A stretch of DNA of 37,679 bases from Comamonadaceae bacterium CG2_30_57_122 (lineage in GTDB: Bacteria; Pseudomonadota; Gammaproteobacteria; Burkholderiales; Burkholderiaceae_C): positions 1-37,679 of the forward strand of contig MNXW01000211.1 in the NCBI GenBank assembly GCA_001871515.1. Reading direction: 5' to 3'. Both the position numbers and the translations under genes were made by a program. This document shows positions 1-9,282 of this stretch, piece after piece; the first letter of the stretch is position 1; the number at the start of each line of letters is the position of its first letter. The notes beneath the pieces are model-generated. The model was not told the origin of the DNA. It saw nothing but the letters and a program-made list of their open reading frames with translations, and made no database searches.

Positions 1-400
1 CCACCAGCAGCTTGCGGGCGAGGTGCAGGCCTTCTTCAATGCGAAACGTGTCGTCCATGCGCGGGTCGTTAATCAGCCCTTTCCAGCCCACGGTGGTGCG
101 GGGTTTTTCAAAGTACACCCGCATCACGATGAACAGCTGGTTTTTCAGTTCGTCCGCCAACGCCTTGAGCTTTTGGGCGTAGTCCATGGCCGCTGCAATG
201 TCGTGAATCGAACACGGCCCCACCACCACCAGCAGGCGCGGGTCTTGCCCCTGCAGAATGTTGGCCACTGCCGTGCGGGCGGCGCTGACGGTTTGCATGG
301 CGCAGTCGGTGGCAGGCACCGCGTCGTGCAGGGCGCTGGGCGACAGCAAGGCCTGCTGCGCGACGATGTTCAGGTTTTCAAAGGCGTTAGGAAAGGTCAT
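1..400 (-). CDS. aroG: 3-deoxy-7-phosphoheptulonate (DAHP) synthase, AroG/F/H type, N-terminal part (gene runs off the left edge)
   Basis: Manual translation of the minus strand from ATG at 400: MTFPNAFENLNIVAQQALLSPSALHDAVPATDCAMQTVSAARTAVANILQGQDPRLLVVVGPCSIHDIAAAMDYAQKLK..FIVMRVYFEKPRTTVGWKGLINDP; class I DAHP synthase motifs (VVGPCSIHD, RVYFEKPRTTVGWKGLINDP). Missing from the ORF track because it is open at the edge. Confidence 0.95.
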   Translation of the reverse strand, partial: MTFPNAFENLNIVAQQALLSPSALHDAVPATDCAMQTVSAARTAVANILQGQDPRLLVVVGPCSIHDIAAAMDYAQKLKALADELKNQLFIVMRVYFEKPRTTVGWKGLINDPRMDDTFRIEEGLHLARKLLV

Positions 401-482
401 GGTCTTATATAAAAATGAGGTTCTAGTAGTTTGTTTCATCAAAACGGTTACAAAATGAAATCAATGAATTTTCCAGATTGGC

Positions 483-669
483 TAGGAGGCTGTCGGACTT
501 TCGGCATCGAAGCGTTCTCGAAGAGCGGCGTAGCCAAATTCGACCCCAGCGAAGACAGTTTTTACCGGTTTTTTGCCTCATGGCTACGGCTAAGAACGCC
601 TCTCGGCAAGCCAAATTGCCGCGCAACTCAACTTGCCATGCATTCGTGCCCTGATGGATAGTTTGGGTT
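483..669 (-). repeat. Dispersed fold-back element, copy 1 (related to the copy at 10552-10730)
   Basis: The first 91 bp read on the minus strand from 669 (AACCCAAACTATCCATCAGGGCACGAATGCATGGC...GCCGTAGCCATG) align ungapped with 10552-10642, 78/91 identical by hand count. The distal boundary near 483 (CCTCCTAG) is uncertain. Confidence 0.7.
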
Positions 670-2533
670 AAAACCTTCCCCCGGCGTAGCGCTGCTGCAG
701 TACCCCTTGCAGGGTTTGCACCACGCTGAAGGCTTCTTTGAGGTGACTGCGCTCGAAGTTGCTGAGTTCTTCAAGTGGCAAATAGTTGTCGGGGGGGGTG
801 TCCTGTGCGGTTTGTCGTGCCTGGTGGGCAATGCGCAATTTACCCAAAAATTCCAACGCGTCACGCAAGTCCCGGGCGGCCTGTTCGCTCACTTCCCCGG
901 CCTGTGAAGACACTTCCAGTCGGTCATGGGTGTTGGCCACCGTCACCCCGGCAGCCAGCGCGTAGACCCGTGCCAAATCCACAATCGGCACCAGGCCGGT
1001 GTGCTTCATGTCTATCGTGTTGGGGTGCTCCTTGCCTTTTTGCAAGGTGATCTGGCCAAACATGCCCAGTGGCGGTCGGTGTTTGAGGGCGTTGCTGACC
1101 ATGTGCGCCAGAAACAGGCTGTTGCCCTTGGTTTGTTGTGCCACTTGCTGGCGCAGGTCGTCAAGCAATTCGGTTTTGCCGTGGATGGCGCGCAGGTCAA
1201 AAAAAACGCAGGTCAGCATCAAGGCTTTGGGTTTGGGTTGTTCCACCCACTTGCGGAAATATTCGGCCCACACTCGCTGGGGTTGCCGCCATTGGTCGGT
1301 CATGGCCATCATCTCGCCTGGGCAATGGATGTAGCCGCACGCGGCCAGGCCGTCGCAGACCCATTTTGAAAACGCCTTGAAATACGCCCCATGCAGCGTC
1401 TCGTTATAGGCATCGTCCAAGACCAGGCAGTTGTCCTGGTCGGACTTGGCGGTTTGCTCGTTGCGTGCCTGGCTACCTGCCGCCACCCACACATAGTCCA
1501 CTGGCGCAGGCCCTAACTCGGCTTCGGCCAGGTGAATCAGCCGGATGGTGATGGCATCGGTGATGGAGGTGATGATGTGGCCGGTGCTGTAGGCGCTGGC
1601 ATCGGCAGCGGCCAGGTGCTGTTGTAATTGCTTGATACGGCCACTGATTTGCTTGAGCCCATCCAGCGTGGTTTGTTTGTAAATGTCGCCTGCCAGGTAC
1701 ACCGCCGAGGTGCTGTGCTGCTCGGTCAGGTCGGTGGTGGTGATCATGCCCAAAATACGCTGCCCGTCCATCACCGGCATGTGGTGGATGTTGTGGCGTG
1801 CCATCAGCAGCAAGGCTTCAAACGCCGGGCTGTTGGCGGCCACCGTCATCGGGGCCAGGGTGGCAATGTCAGACACCGGGCGACTGATGTCCATGCCTTG
1901 TGCCACCACGCGGTTGCGCAGGTCGCGGTCGGTCACCAGGCCAAACAAGTGGGCTTGCTCCACCAGCAGCACCGAGGACACGCGCAGGTCACGCATCAAG
2001 GTGGCCACGGCTTGAATCGAGGTGGCTGGCGAGAGCGTGATGGGCTCGCGTTTGATCAGGCTGCGAATCGGCGTGCTCAGCAGGTTCAATGCCTCATCGC
2101 CCGGCGTGCCCATGTGATTGGTGGGGGTGTTGACCGGCAGCGAGGGAAAAAAATAGGCCAGCTCACCGTGCCGCAAGCACAGAGCGATCAATACCTCGGG
2201 CTGGAGCCAGGCGATCACGCTGCGGCTGCTGGCCTTGGCTTGCCAGGTGGTGAGCTGGAGCTGCGTAGTGGCACCAAAGCCAAACATCTCGCCCGGTTGC
2301 AGTTTGATTTTCAGACCCAGGTCGGGGTCAATCAGGTTGACTTCGCCGCCCAGAATCAGTCCCAGACGGGTGTGCAACTGACCTTGCGCCAGCACTACCG
2401 TGGCGGTGTCAATGGATTCGCTTTGAAAAGACGGCTCCAGAGCAACACGATCGGCCTCGCTGATCAGGCTCCAGACACGGTGGCTGGCAAGGGTGTGAGC
2501 GAGGGTTTTGGGGGGGTGGATTTCGCGTGGCAT
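668..2533 (-). CDS. Cyclic-nucleotide-binding / CBS domain / DUF294-type putative nucleotidyltransferase
   Basis: ORF 668..2608 with start placed at MPREIHPPKT (2533). N-terminal cNMP-binding-like part, paired CBS-like part (SVLLVEQAHLFGLVTDRDLRNRVVA; ILGMITTTDLT), then VWVAAGSQARNEQTAKSDQDNCLVLDD, a DUF294 nucleotidyltransferase-like signature. Confidence 0.88.
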   Translation of the reverse strand: MPREIHPPKTLAHTLASHRVWSLISEADRVALEPSFQSESIDTATVVLAQGQLHTRLGLILGGEVNLIDPDLGLKIKLQPGEMFGFGATTQLQLTTWQAKASSRSVIAWLQPEVLIALCLRHGELAYFFPSLPVNTPTNHMGTPGDEALNLLSTPIRSLIKREPITLSPATSIQAVATLMRDLRVSSVLLVEQAHLFGLVTDRDLRNRVVAQGMDISRPVSDIATLAPMTVAANSPAFEALLLMARHNIHHMPVMDGQRILGMITTTDLTEQHSTSAVYLAGDIYKQTTLDGLKQISGRIKQLQQHLAAADASAYSTGHIITSITDAITIRLIHLAEAELGPAPVDYVWVAAGSQARNEQTAKSDQDNCLVLDDAYNETLHGAYFKAFSKWVCDGLAACGYIHCPGEMMAMTDQWRQPQRVWAEYFRKWVEQPKPKALMLTCVFFDLRAIHGKTELLDDLRQQVAQQTKGNSLFLAHMVSNALKHRPPLGMFGQITLQKGKEHPNTIDMKHTGLVPIVDLARVYALAAGVTVANTHDRLEVSSQAGEVSEQAARDLRDALEFLGKLRIAHQARQTAQDTPPDNYLPLEELSNFERSHLKEAFSVVQTLQGVLQQRYAGGRF

Positions 2534-2543
2534 GCGCCTGATG

Positions 2544-3104
2544 CTACAGCACCTGCAGCAGCTTTTCGCGGAACTCCGGCATGCGCCTGGCTCCGATGGC
2601 GCTGGCATTCATGGTGTCAGTCCACTTGGGGTAAACATTACGCACGTCCTGCACCGTCTTGCAGGCAAAAATGGACTCCAACAGGGTTAGGCGCGTGTTC
2701 GGCTGAAAGATGGTGTTGACCGTGTTCATCATGAAGTTTTTTGCCATCTCCACTTCTTTTGCGCTGCGTGTGCTGGCATCAGGGAGTTTTTCAAGGAAGT
2801 AGTTAACCAAGTCTGTTTCCAGACTGGACTTGTGCTCTGCCGAGGGTGTTTTAGGGGCGGCAGATGCCGGCAGCACGGCCGTGGCTTCAATGCAGGCTTT
2901 GTCCAGCAACTCGGTCAGCAGGACATTGATGTCACTGCCTGCCACAAATCCGGTCAACTCCGAAACGCTGCGTTTGCCGTCCACAAGGATCAGTAAACGT
3001 CGAGGTAGAGGGCCAAGCTTGAGAGCGCGAGTTTGAACCTCTTGCTGACCCACAGCAGTTTTAGCAAACACAGAGCGGCTAAGGTCAAGGACTTGATCGG
3101 GCAT
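2544..3104 (-). CDS. Conserved hypothetical protein (186 aa)
   Basis: ORF with ATG start ending 10 bp before the start of the CBS/nucleotidyltransferase gene on the same strand; contains LGPLPRRLLILVDGKRSVSEL. No family recognised with confidence. Confidence 0.75.
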   Translation of the reverse strand: MPDQVLDLSRSVFAKTAVGQQEVQTRALKLGPLPRRLLILVDGKRSVSELTGFVAGSDINVLLTELLDKACIEATAVLPASAAPKTPSAEHKSSLETDLVNYFLEKLPDASTRSAKEVEMAKNFMMNTVNTIFQPNTRLTLLESIFACKTVQDVRNVYPKWTDTMNASAIGARRMPEFREKLLQVL

Positions 3105-3174
3105 GGTGTCAACTCAAAAAGGGTATAAGCAGATTCTGTTCTTTTTTTTGCGGCCTCGGGTAAACCCTGAAACC

Positions 3175-3639
3175 TCAGAAACCAGGGCTTACAGGCTTGC
3201 GTCGGCCAAAGCGCAGCACCCGGGTAGCAATCACGGTTTCTGTCAGAAAGCACAGCAGCGCCAGCAAGAAGCAGGTGACCCCGGACAGGAACAGCACCGT
3301 GGCGATGCGAAAAATCTGCATCTCGGTGGTTTCGCCCAGAAACAGCGCCATGATGGTCAGCCCGATCAGAATGGCGCAAAACGTCAGCAAGGCAATGCAG
3401 GCGTTGACCAGCCGACCCCGTTTGCGCAGTTGCCGCAGTTCTTCCAGTTCTGCTGTCATGGGCGCATTGTCCGGGCTGGAATTCACCTGGGTCTCGAGCA
3501 CCCGGGCGCGGTCGATGATGCGCGCCAGCCGCCCGGCCACGCTGCCAATCATGCCGGCCACGGCGGTCAGCAAAAATACCGGTGCCACGGCCAGCTGGAT
3601 GCCGTGGGTGACGGTGTCAAGGTCGGTGGCAAAAAACAT
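3175..3639 (-). CDS. DUF2721-like membrane protein
   Basis: MFFATDLDTVTHGIQLAVAPVFLLTAVAGMIGSVAGRLARIIDRARVLE.. with later TM segments; start chosen at 3639 rather than the ORF-track start at 3723. Confidence 0.8.
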   Translation of the reverse strand: MFFATDLDTVTHGIQLAVAPVFLLTAVAGMIGSVAGRLARIIDRARVLETQVNSSPDNAPMTAELEELRQLRKRGRLVNACIALLTFCAILIGLTIMALFLGETTEMQIFRIATVLFLSGVTCFLLALLCFLTETVIATRVLRFGRRKPVSPGF

Positions 3640-3682
3640 CAGGGTCTCCGGTGAAGGTGCAGGGCGGCCAAATGTACAGCTT

Positions 3683-3753
3683 AGGGATGCGGAAATCATA
3701 AATATCCCGTCAGCACTCGCCAAAAACGGTGCATTTGCAATTTCCGCATCCCT
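3683..3753. repeat. 14-bp perfect inverted repeat (AGGGATGCGGAAAT / ATTTCCGCATCCCT), 43-bp spacer
   Basis: Direct reading: left arm 3683-3696, right arm 3740-3753, in the region upstream of the DUF2721-like gene. Confidence 0.8.
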
Positions 3754-3760
3754 TATTCAT

Positions 3761-3784
3761 GAACAAGCCCTAAGGCTTTTGTTC
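3761..3784 (-). terminator. Possible intrinsic terminator/stem-loop at the 3' end of the HAD gene
   Basis: Minus strand GAACAAAAGCC-ttag-GGCTTGTTC immediately after the HAD stop codon; no strong U-tract. Confidence 0.4.
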
Positions 3785-4637
3785 AAGCGCTACGGGCCTG
3801 CAAAATCGCCTGCGCCACCTGCGCAAAACCCGCGCCCCGCTCGGCCTGTGTCACATAGCGCGGCAAGTGCGTCAGGCTGGCCTCGCAGTGGCGAATGTTG
3901 GCTACGCCCACGCTGTGCTTAAAGTGCTGGAACATCGGCTGGTCGTTGCCCGAGTCGCCGACAAACACCCAGCGATCCAGCTCTTGCGCCAGTTCACGCC
4001 CAAGCAGCCGCTGCACCAGCCAGCAGGCGCCTTGCCATTTGTTGAAGTCGTAAAAACAGCCGTGGATGTGGATGCTGCTGACGCTGGTGTGCATGCCTTG
4101 CGCACGCAAAATGGCCAGCACCTGCTGCACCGCGGCAGGTGCCAGATGATGGTGTTCGTTGTAGTCAAACGCCAGATCCGTTTCGCGGCCACCCTCGTCG
4201 CGCGACAGCCGCGCTTGCGGCACTTCGCGCAACACGCGTTGTGCCACCTGGTGCATCCGGCTGGCATCAATAGTCCGATTGGCTTCAGTCTGCTGATATA
4301 TTTTTGATAGCTGCTCGCGCTTGTTTGGTAAGGGCTGGAGGCCATTTTTATGCTCAAAGTCCGGGGCGAATGCGAGCCCGCCGTTTTCGGCCAGAAGTGC
4401 GTCCACCGGCCACGGTGCCAGGCCTTGCGCCGCGTCGCCGTGGGCCAGCCGCGCACACCAGCCGGTGTGCCGACCGGTAACCGGAATCACCCACAGCCCG
4501 GCGGCTTTCAGGTCAGACAGCGCTTGCAGTGCATCGGGCGTGATGCGGCCTTGGGTGGTCAGCGTGTCGTCGATGTCGGTGAAGACGCCGATGATCTGGC
4601 GGCGCTCGGCCAGTGACCAGTTGCTCAGCGGCTGCAT
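3783..4637 (-). CDS. HAD-superfamily (IIB/MPGP-like) phosphatase
   Basis: 284-aa ORF with GVFTDIDDTLT (motif I), VIPVTGR (motif II) and WVFVGDSGNDQPMF (motif IV). Confidence 0.9.
   Translation of the reverse strand: MQPLSNWSLAERRQIIGVFTDIDDTLTTQGRITPDALQALSDLKAAGLWVIPVTGRHTGWCARLAHGDAAQGLAPWPVDALLAENGGLAFAPDFEHKNGLQPLPNKREQLSKIYQQTEANRTIDASRMHQVAQRVLREVPQARLSRDEGGRETDLAFDYNEHHHLAPAAVQQVLAILRAQGMHTSVSSIHIHGCFYDFNKWQGACWLVQRLLGRELAQELDRWVFVGDSGNDQPMFQHFKHSVGVANIRHCEASLTHLPRYVTQAERGAGFAQVAQAILQARSA
4295..4350 (+). repeat. Short dispersed repeat, copy A (inside HAD CDS)
   Basis: GATATATTTTTGATAGCTGCTCGCGCTTGTTTGGTAAGGGCTGGAGGCCATTTTTATG, similar to copies at 26447, 30286 and (minus) 13712. Confidence 0.75.
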
Positions 4638-4640
4638 GGT

Positions 4641-4685
4641 TCAACCCGCGCTTTGCAGCGCCAGCCCGGCGTGCTCGCGCAGCGG
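4641..4685. repeat. 45-bp direct repeat, left copy (duplicate of prfC 3' end)
   Basis: TCAACCCGCGCTTTGCAGCGCCAGCCCGGCGTGCTCGCGCAGCGG, identical to 5349-5393. Confidence 0.97.
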
Positions 4686-4697
4686 ATGGCTTTTTGA

Positions 4698-5117
4698 TTA
4701 GGCAACTTGAATGTAAATTTGTTTGCCAAGCACATGGGCAGCGGCCTCAATTTGATCGAGTTTGGAGGCGTGGCGTAGATCAAGCAGGCGATCTACCTGT
4801 GGCATGTGCCAGCCCAAGCGGCGTGCCAGTTCGGCTTTTTTGATACCTTGCTCGGTCATGGACGCGTAAACACCCAGTTTGGCGCTCTCCAAAGCTGCAG
4901 GGCGTAAGGTTTTTTGGCCTTTTTTGGGTTTACTGGCCGTCGGCAATGGCTTGCGTTCTTCAACGTAGAACGACAAGCCGGTTTCGAGTGCATCGATGGC
5001 GTTGAGCAAAGCTTCGTCTTCGTCGGCACCAAAGGTGATGGCTTCAGGGACATCGGCAAAAGTCACCAGAACGGTGCCGTTGTCTTCAGGGGTCAAGGTC
5101 ACGGGGTAGTCAAACAT
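4698..5117 (-). CDS. hicB: HicB-family antitoxin with C-terminal HTH
   Basis: 139 aa, MFDYPVTLTPEDNGTVLVTFADVPEAITFGADEDEALLNAIDALETGL (HicB-like fold) plus HTH-like KKAELARRLGWHMPQVDRLLD; directly downstream of hicA. Confidence 0.92.
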   Translation of the reverse strand: MFDYPVTLTPEDNGTVLVTFADVPEAITFGADEDEALLNAIDALETGLSFYVEERKPLPTASKPKKGQKTLRPAALESAKLGVYASMTEQGIKKAELARRLGWHMPQVDRLLDLRHASKLDQIEAAAHVLGKQIYIQVA

Positions 5118-5128
5118 GTAGATGCTCC

Positions 5129-5308
5129 TTACTTCAGTCCAAGTTGGCGTTTGATAGCGGCCTCCAACCCCTTGCCAAGCGCTTGAGTGCCGTGCATGGG
5201 GAGGGTGGACTGCTTACCATTCAAAATGACTTTGAGGTGCGAACCTTTGCCTGGCGCAAAGCTGGCACCTTGTTGCTCAAGCCATTTTTTAAACTGCTTC
5301 GAGTTCAC
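5129..5308 (-). CDS. hicA: HicA-family mRNA interferase toxin, 59 aa, GTG start
   Basis: Manual translation: VNSKQFKKWLEQQGASFAPGKGSHLKVILNGKQSTLPMHGTQALGKGLEAAIKRQLGLK*; HicA dsRBD-like fold with SHLK and PMHG. Absent from the ORF track (below size cutoff). Confidence 0.93.
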   Translation of the reverse strand: MNSKQFKKWLEQQGASFAPGKGSHLKVILNGKQSTLPMHGTQALGKGLEAAIKRQLGLK

Positions 5309-5313
5309 GATCT

Positions 5314-5347
5314 ACAGAATAACATATCTGTTGTGTTTTCGGATCAA
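5314..5347 (-). promoter_or_regulatory. Putative hicAB promoter/operator
   Basis: Inverted repeat ACAGA-N8-TCTGT (5314-5331) overlapping a possible minus-strand -10 (TATGTT) with a weak -35 (TTTGAT/TTGATC) at about 5342-5348, next to the right-hand 45-bp repeat. Confidence 0.45.
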
Positions 5348-5348
5348 A

Positions 5349-5393
5349 TCAACCCGCGCTTTGCAGCGCCAGCCCGGCGTGCTCGCGCAGCGG
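5349..5393. repeat. 45-bp direct repeat, right copy (native 3' end of prfC)
   Basis: Identical to 4641-4685; begins exactly at the prfC stop codon. Confidence 0.97.
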
Positions 5394-6998
5394 GTGGAAG
5401 TGGATTTTGGGGAAACGCTCTTGCGCCAGGCGCACGTCATACGGGCTGGTGCACAGGTAAGCCAGCGTGTCGGCGGCATCGCGCGCCATGCGCTGCGGGT
5501 AGGCGTGGACAAATTCCTGCAGCTCTTTCGGGCTGTCGGCGGTGATCCAGCGCGCGCCGGTGTACTGGCTGGCCTCCAGCCGCACGTCGGCATCGTATTC
5601 ACCCTTCAGGCGGTGTTGCACCACTTCAAACTGCAATTGACCCACGGCACCCAGCAGCATGTTGCCGCCCATCTCGGGGCGAAAGACCTGGATGGCGCCT
5701 TCTTCGCCCAGTTGCGCCAGACCTTGTTGCAGCTGCTTGGTGCGCAGCGGGTTGCGCAAAATCACGGTGTTGAACATTTCTGGCGCAAAAAACGGCAGGC
5801 CGGTGAACAGCAGATTCACCGAGCCGTCGGTGATGGTGTCACCCAACTGCACGCCGCCATGGGTGGTGAAGCCCACGATGTCACCGGCGTAGGCTTCTTC
5901 AACGGCCTCGCGGCGCTGGCTCATGAAGGTCACCACGCTGGTCGGGCGCAGCTCTTTGCCGGTGCGCATCACCTTGAGCTTCATGCCCGGCGTGTATTTG
6001 CCGCTGGCAATGCGCACAAAGGCAATGCGGTCGCGGTGGTTGGCATCCATGTTGGCTTGCACCTTGAACACCACACCTGAAAACGCATCGTCTTGCGGGT
6101 GCACCTTTTTGACAACCGGCTGCTTGTTGACGACAAAACTGCTGGTGCGCGCCCCCGGCGACGGGGCCAGGTCGACCAATGCGTCCAGCACTTCCATCAC
6201 ACCAAAGTTGTTGACCCCAGAGCCAAAAAAAACCGGGGTTTGCTTGCCCGCCAGAAAAGCCTCGCGGTCGAATTGGGGCGAAGCCCCGGTGGCCAGTTCC
6301 ATGCTCTCCAGCGCGGTGGCCCACTCGTTGCCAAAGCGCTCTTGCAGGGCAACCGGGTCAGACAGCGGCATGGCATCAAAGTCTTGTGGCAGGCGCTCGG
6401 AGCCAGATTCAAACACCGTCATCACCTGGGTGCGCAGGTTGATGATGCCGCCAAAGGTCTTGCCCTGGCCGACTGGCCAGGTCATGGGCACGCATGGCAT
6501 GCCCAGCTCGCGTTCCACCTCATCCAGAATGTCCAGCGGGTCGCGCACCTCGCGATCCATTTTGTTGATGAAGGTGATGATGGGCGTGTCGCGCTGGCGG
6601 CAGACCTCGATCAGCCGGCGGGTTTGCGACTCAACCCCGTTGGCCGCGTCAATCACCATCAGCGCTGAGTCCACCGCGGTCAGCACGCGGTAGGTGTCTT
6701 CAGAAAAATCCTTGTGGCCGGGGGTGTCGAGCAGGTTGATGACATGGTCGCGGTAGACCATCTGCATCACGCTGGAGGCCACCGAGATGCCGCGTTGCTT
6801 TTCAATCTCCATCCAGTCAGATGTGGCGTGGCGGCTGGCCTTGCGGCCCTTGACGGCTCCGGCAATCTGGATCGCGCCTGAGAACAGCAGCAGTTTTTCA
6901 GTCAGCGTGGTTTTACCGGCATCGGGGTGGGAAATGATGGCAAAGGTACGGCGGCGGCGGGTTTCAAAGGCGTAGGTCACGGGGTTTTCTCGGGTCAA
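5349..6998 (-). CDS. prfC: Peptide chain release factor 3
   Basis: 549-aa GTPase: RRRTFAIISHPDAGKTTLTEKLLLFSGAIQ, DTPGHKDFSEDTYR, NKMDRE, SDWMEIEKQRGISV; canonical RF3. Confidence 0.97.
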   Translation of the reverse strand: MTRENPVTYAFETRRRRTFAIISHPDAGKTTLTEKLLLFSGAIQIAGAVKGRKASRHATSDWMEIEKQRGISVASSVMQMVYRDHVINLLDTPGHKDFSEDTYRVLTAVDSALMVIDAANGVESQTRRLIEVCRQRDTPIITFINKMDREVRDPLDILDEVERELGMPCVPMTWPVGQGKTFGGIINLRTQVMTVFESGSERLPQDFDAMPLSDPVALQERFGNEWATALESMELATGASPQFDREAFLAGKQTPVFFGSGVNNFGVMEVLDALVDLAPSPGARTSSFVVNKQPVVKKVHPQDDAFSGVVFKVQANMDANHRDRIAFVRIASGKYTPGMKLKVMRTGKELRPTSVVTFMSQRREAVEEAYAGDIVGFTTHGGVQLGDTITDGSVNLLFTGLPFFAPEMFNTVILRNPLRTKQLQQGLAQLGEEGAIQVFRPEMGGNMLLGAVGQLQFEVVQHRLKGEYDADVRLEASQYTGARWITADSPKELQEFVHAYPQRMARDAADTLAYLCTSPYDVRLAQERFPKIHFHPLREHAGLALQSAG

Positions 6999-7131
6999 GG
7001 CGCGTTAAGGATGGCGCTGGCAGCGTTGCAGCATGGAAAGCTGCTGGAGTGGATGATTTTAAAGGGGCGAAGCATGTCTGCTGCTGGGTGATGAGGGCAT
7101 CATGCGGGACGGGGGTGATTTCACAGTGTTT

Positions 7132-7229
7132 GATGAATCAGTTGGGCGACGCGCCTTGCTATGTGTCCCCCGCCCGCTGCGCGGACTCCTCCTTTACCTA
7201 CGCAAAGCGCATCACCCGACTGATTCGTC
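7132..7229. repeat. Imperfect inverted repeat (22-bp arms, 18/22) in prfC-pgm intergenic region
   Basis: GATGAATCAGTTGGGCGACGCG (7132-7153) versus CGCATCACCCGACTGATTCGTC (7208-7229). Confidence 0.65.
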
Positions 7230-7514
7230 GCGGTTGTGGGTAGGCTGGCAGGGGAAATGCAGAGCCAGCTTGGTCAGAAATGGGGGCGCAGGAAAGGGAA
7301 CGGCTTTGAGCAAAGGAACTGCCCGAGAAGCGCTCAGGTGCGGTGATTGGGTCATGCGACCGGGCTTTGGGGGCAAAGGCGCGCGCCGACAGTCGCTGGC
7401 GTACCGATGCCTCTGTTTCGCGCGTGTTTTGCTCCCAAAACCGCATGCGCATGGCCCAGTCGCCGTGCCGGGTTTGAAATGAAGACTGTGTTATCAGATG
7501 CCACACCAGTTTGA

Positions 7515-9254
<1,740 letters not shown>

Positions 9255-9282
9255 AGACAAAATTTATAACGAGGAGCAAACC

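Noticed and set aside
628-864. 78-aa minus ORF ending ..FNPNYPSGHECMAS
   Set aside because: Out-of-frame shadow of the nucleotidyltransferase gene running into the fold-back repeat; useful only because its tail mirrors the repeat-encoded glgC tail.
1628-2719. 363-aa plus-strand ORF antisense to the CBS/nucleotidyltransferase gene
   Set aside because: Shadow ORF, H/Q/G/R-rich, no recognisable domain, opposite a convincing gene.
3105-3180. T-rich run (CTTTTTTTTGCGG) considered as terminator of the DUF2721-like gene
   Set aside because: The T-run is on the plus strand, so it is A-rich in the relevant minus-strand transcript; adjacent stems are weak.
5349-6998. prfC considered disrupted by the hicAB insertion
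   Set aside because: The ORF is full length (549 aa) with a normal C-terminus; the repeat preserves the 3' end.
7198-7506. 102-aa minus-strand ORF in the prfC-pgm gap
   Set aside because: No family recognised; composition (W/R/S/P-rich, no hydrophobic core pattern) suggests a non-coding or repeat-derived frame.
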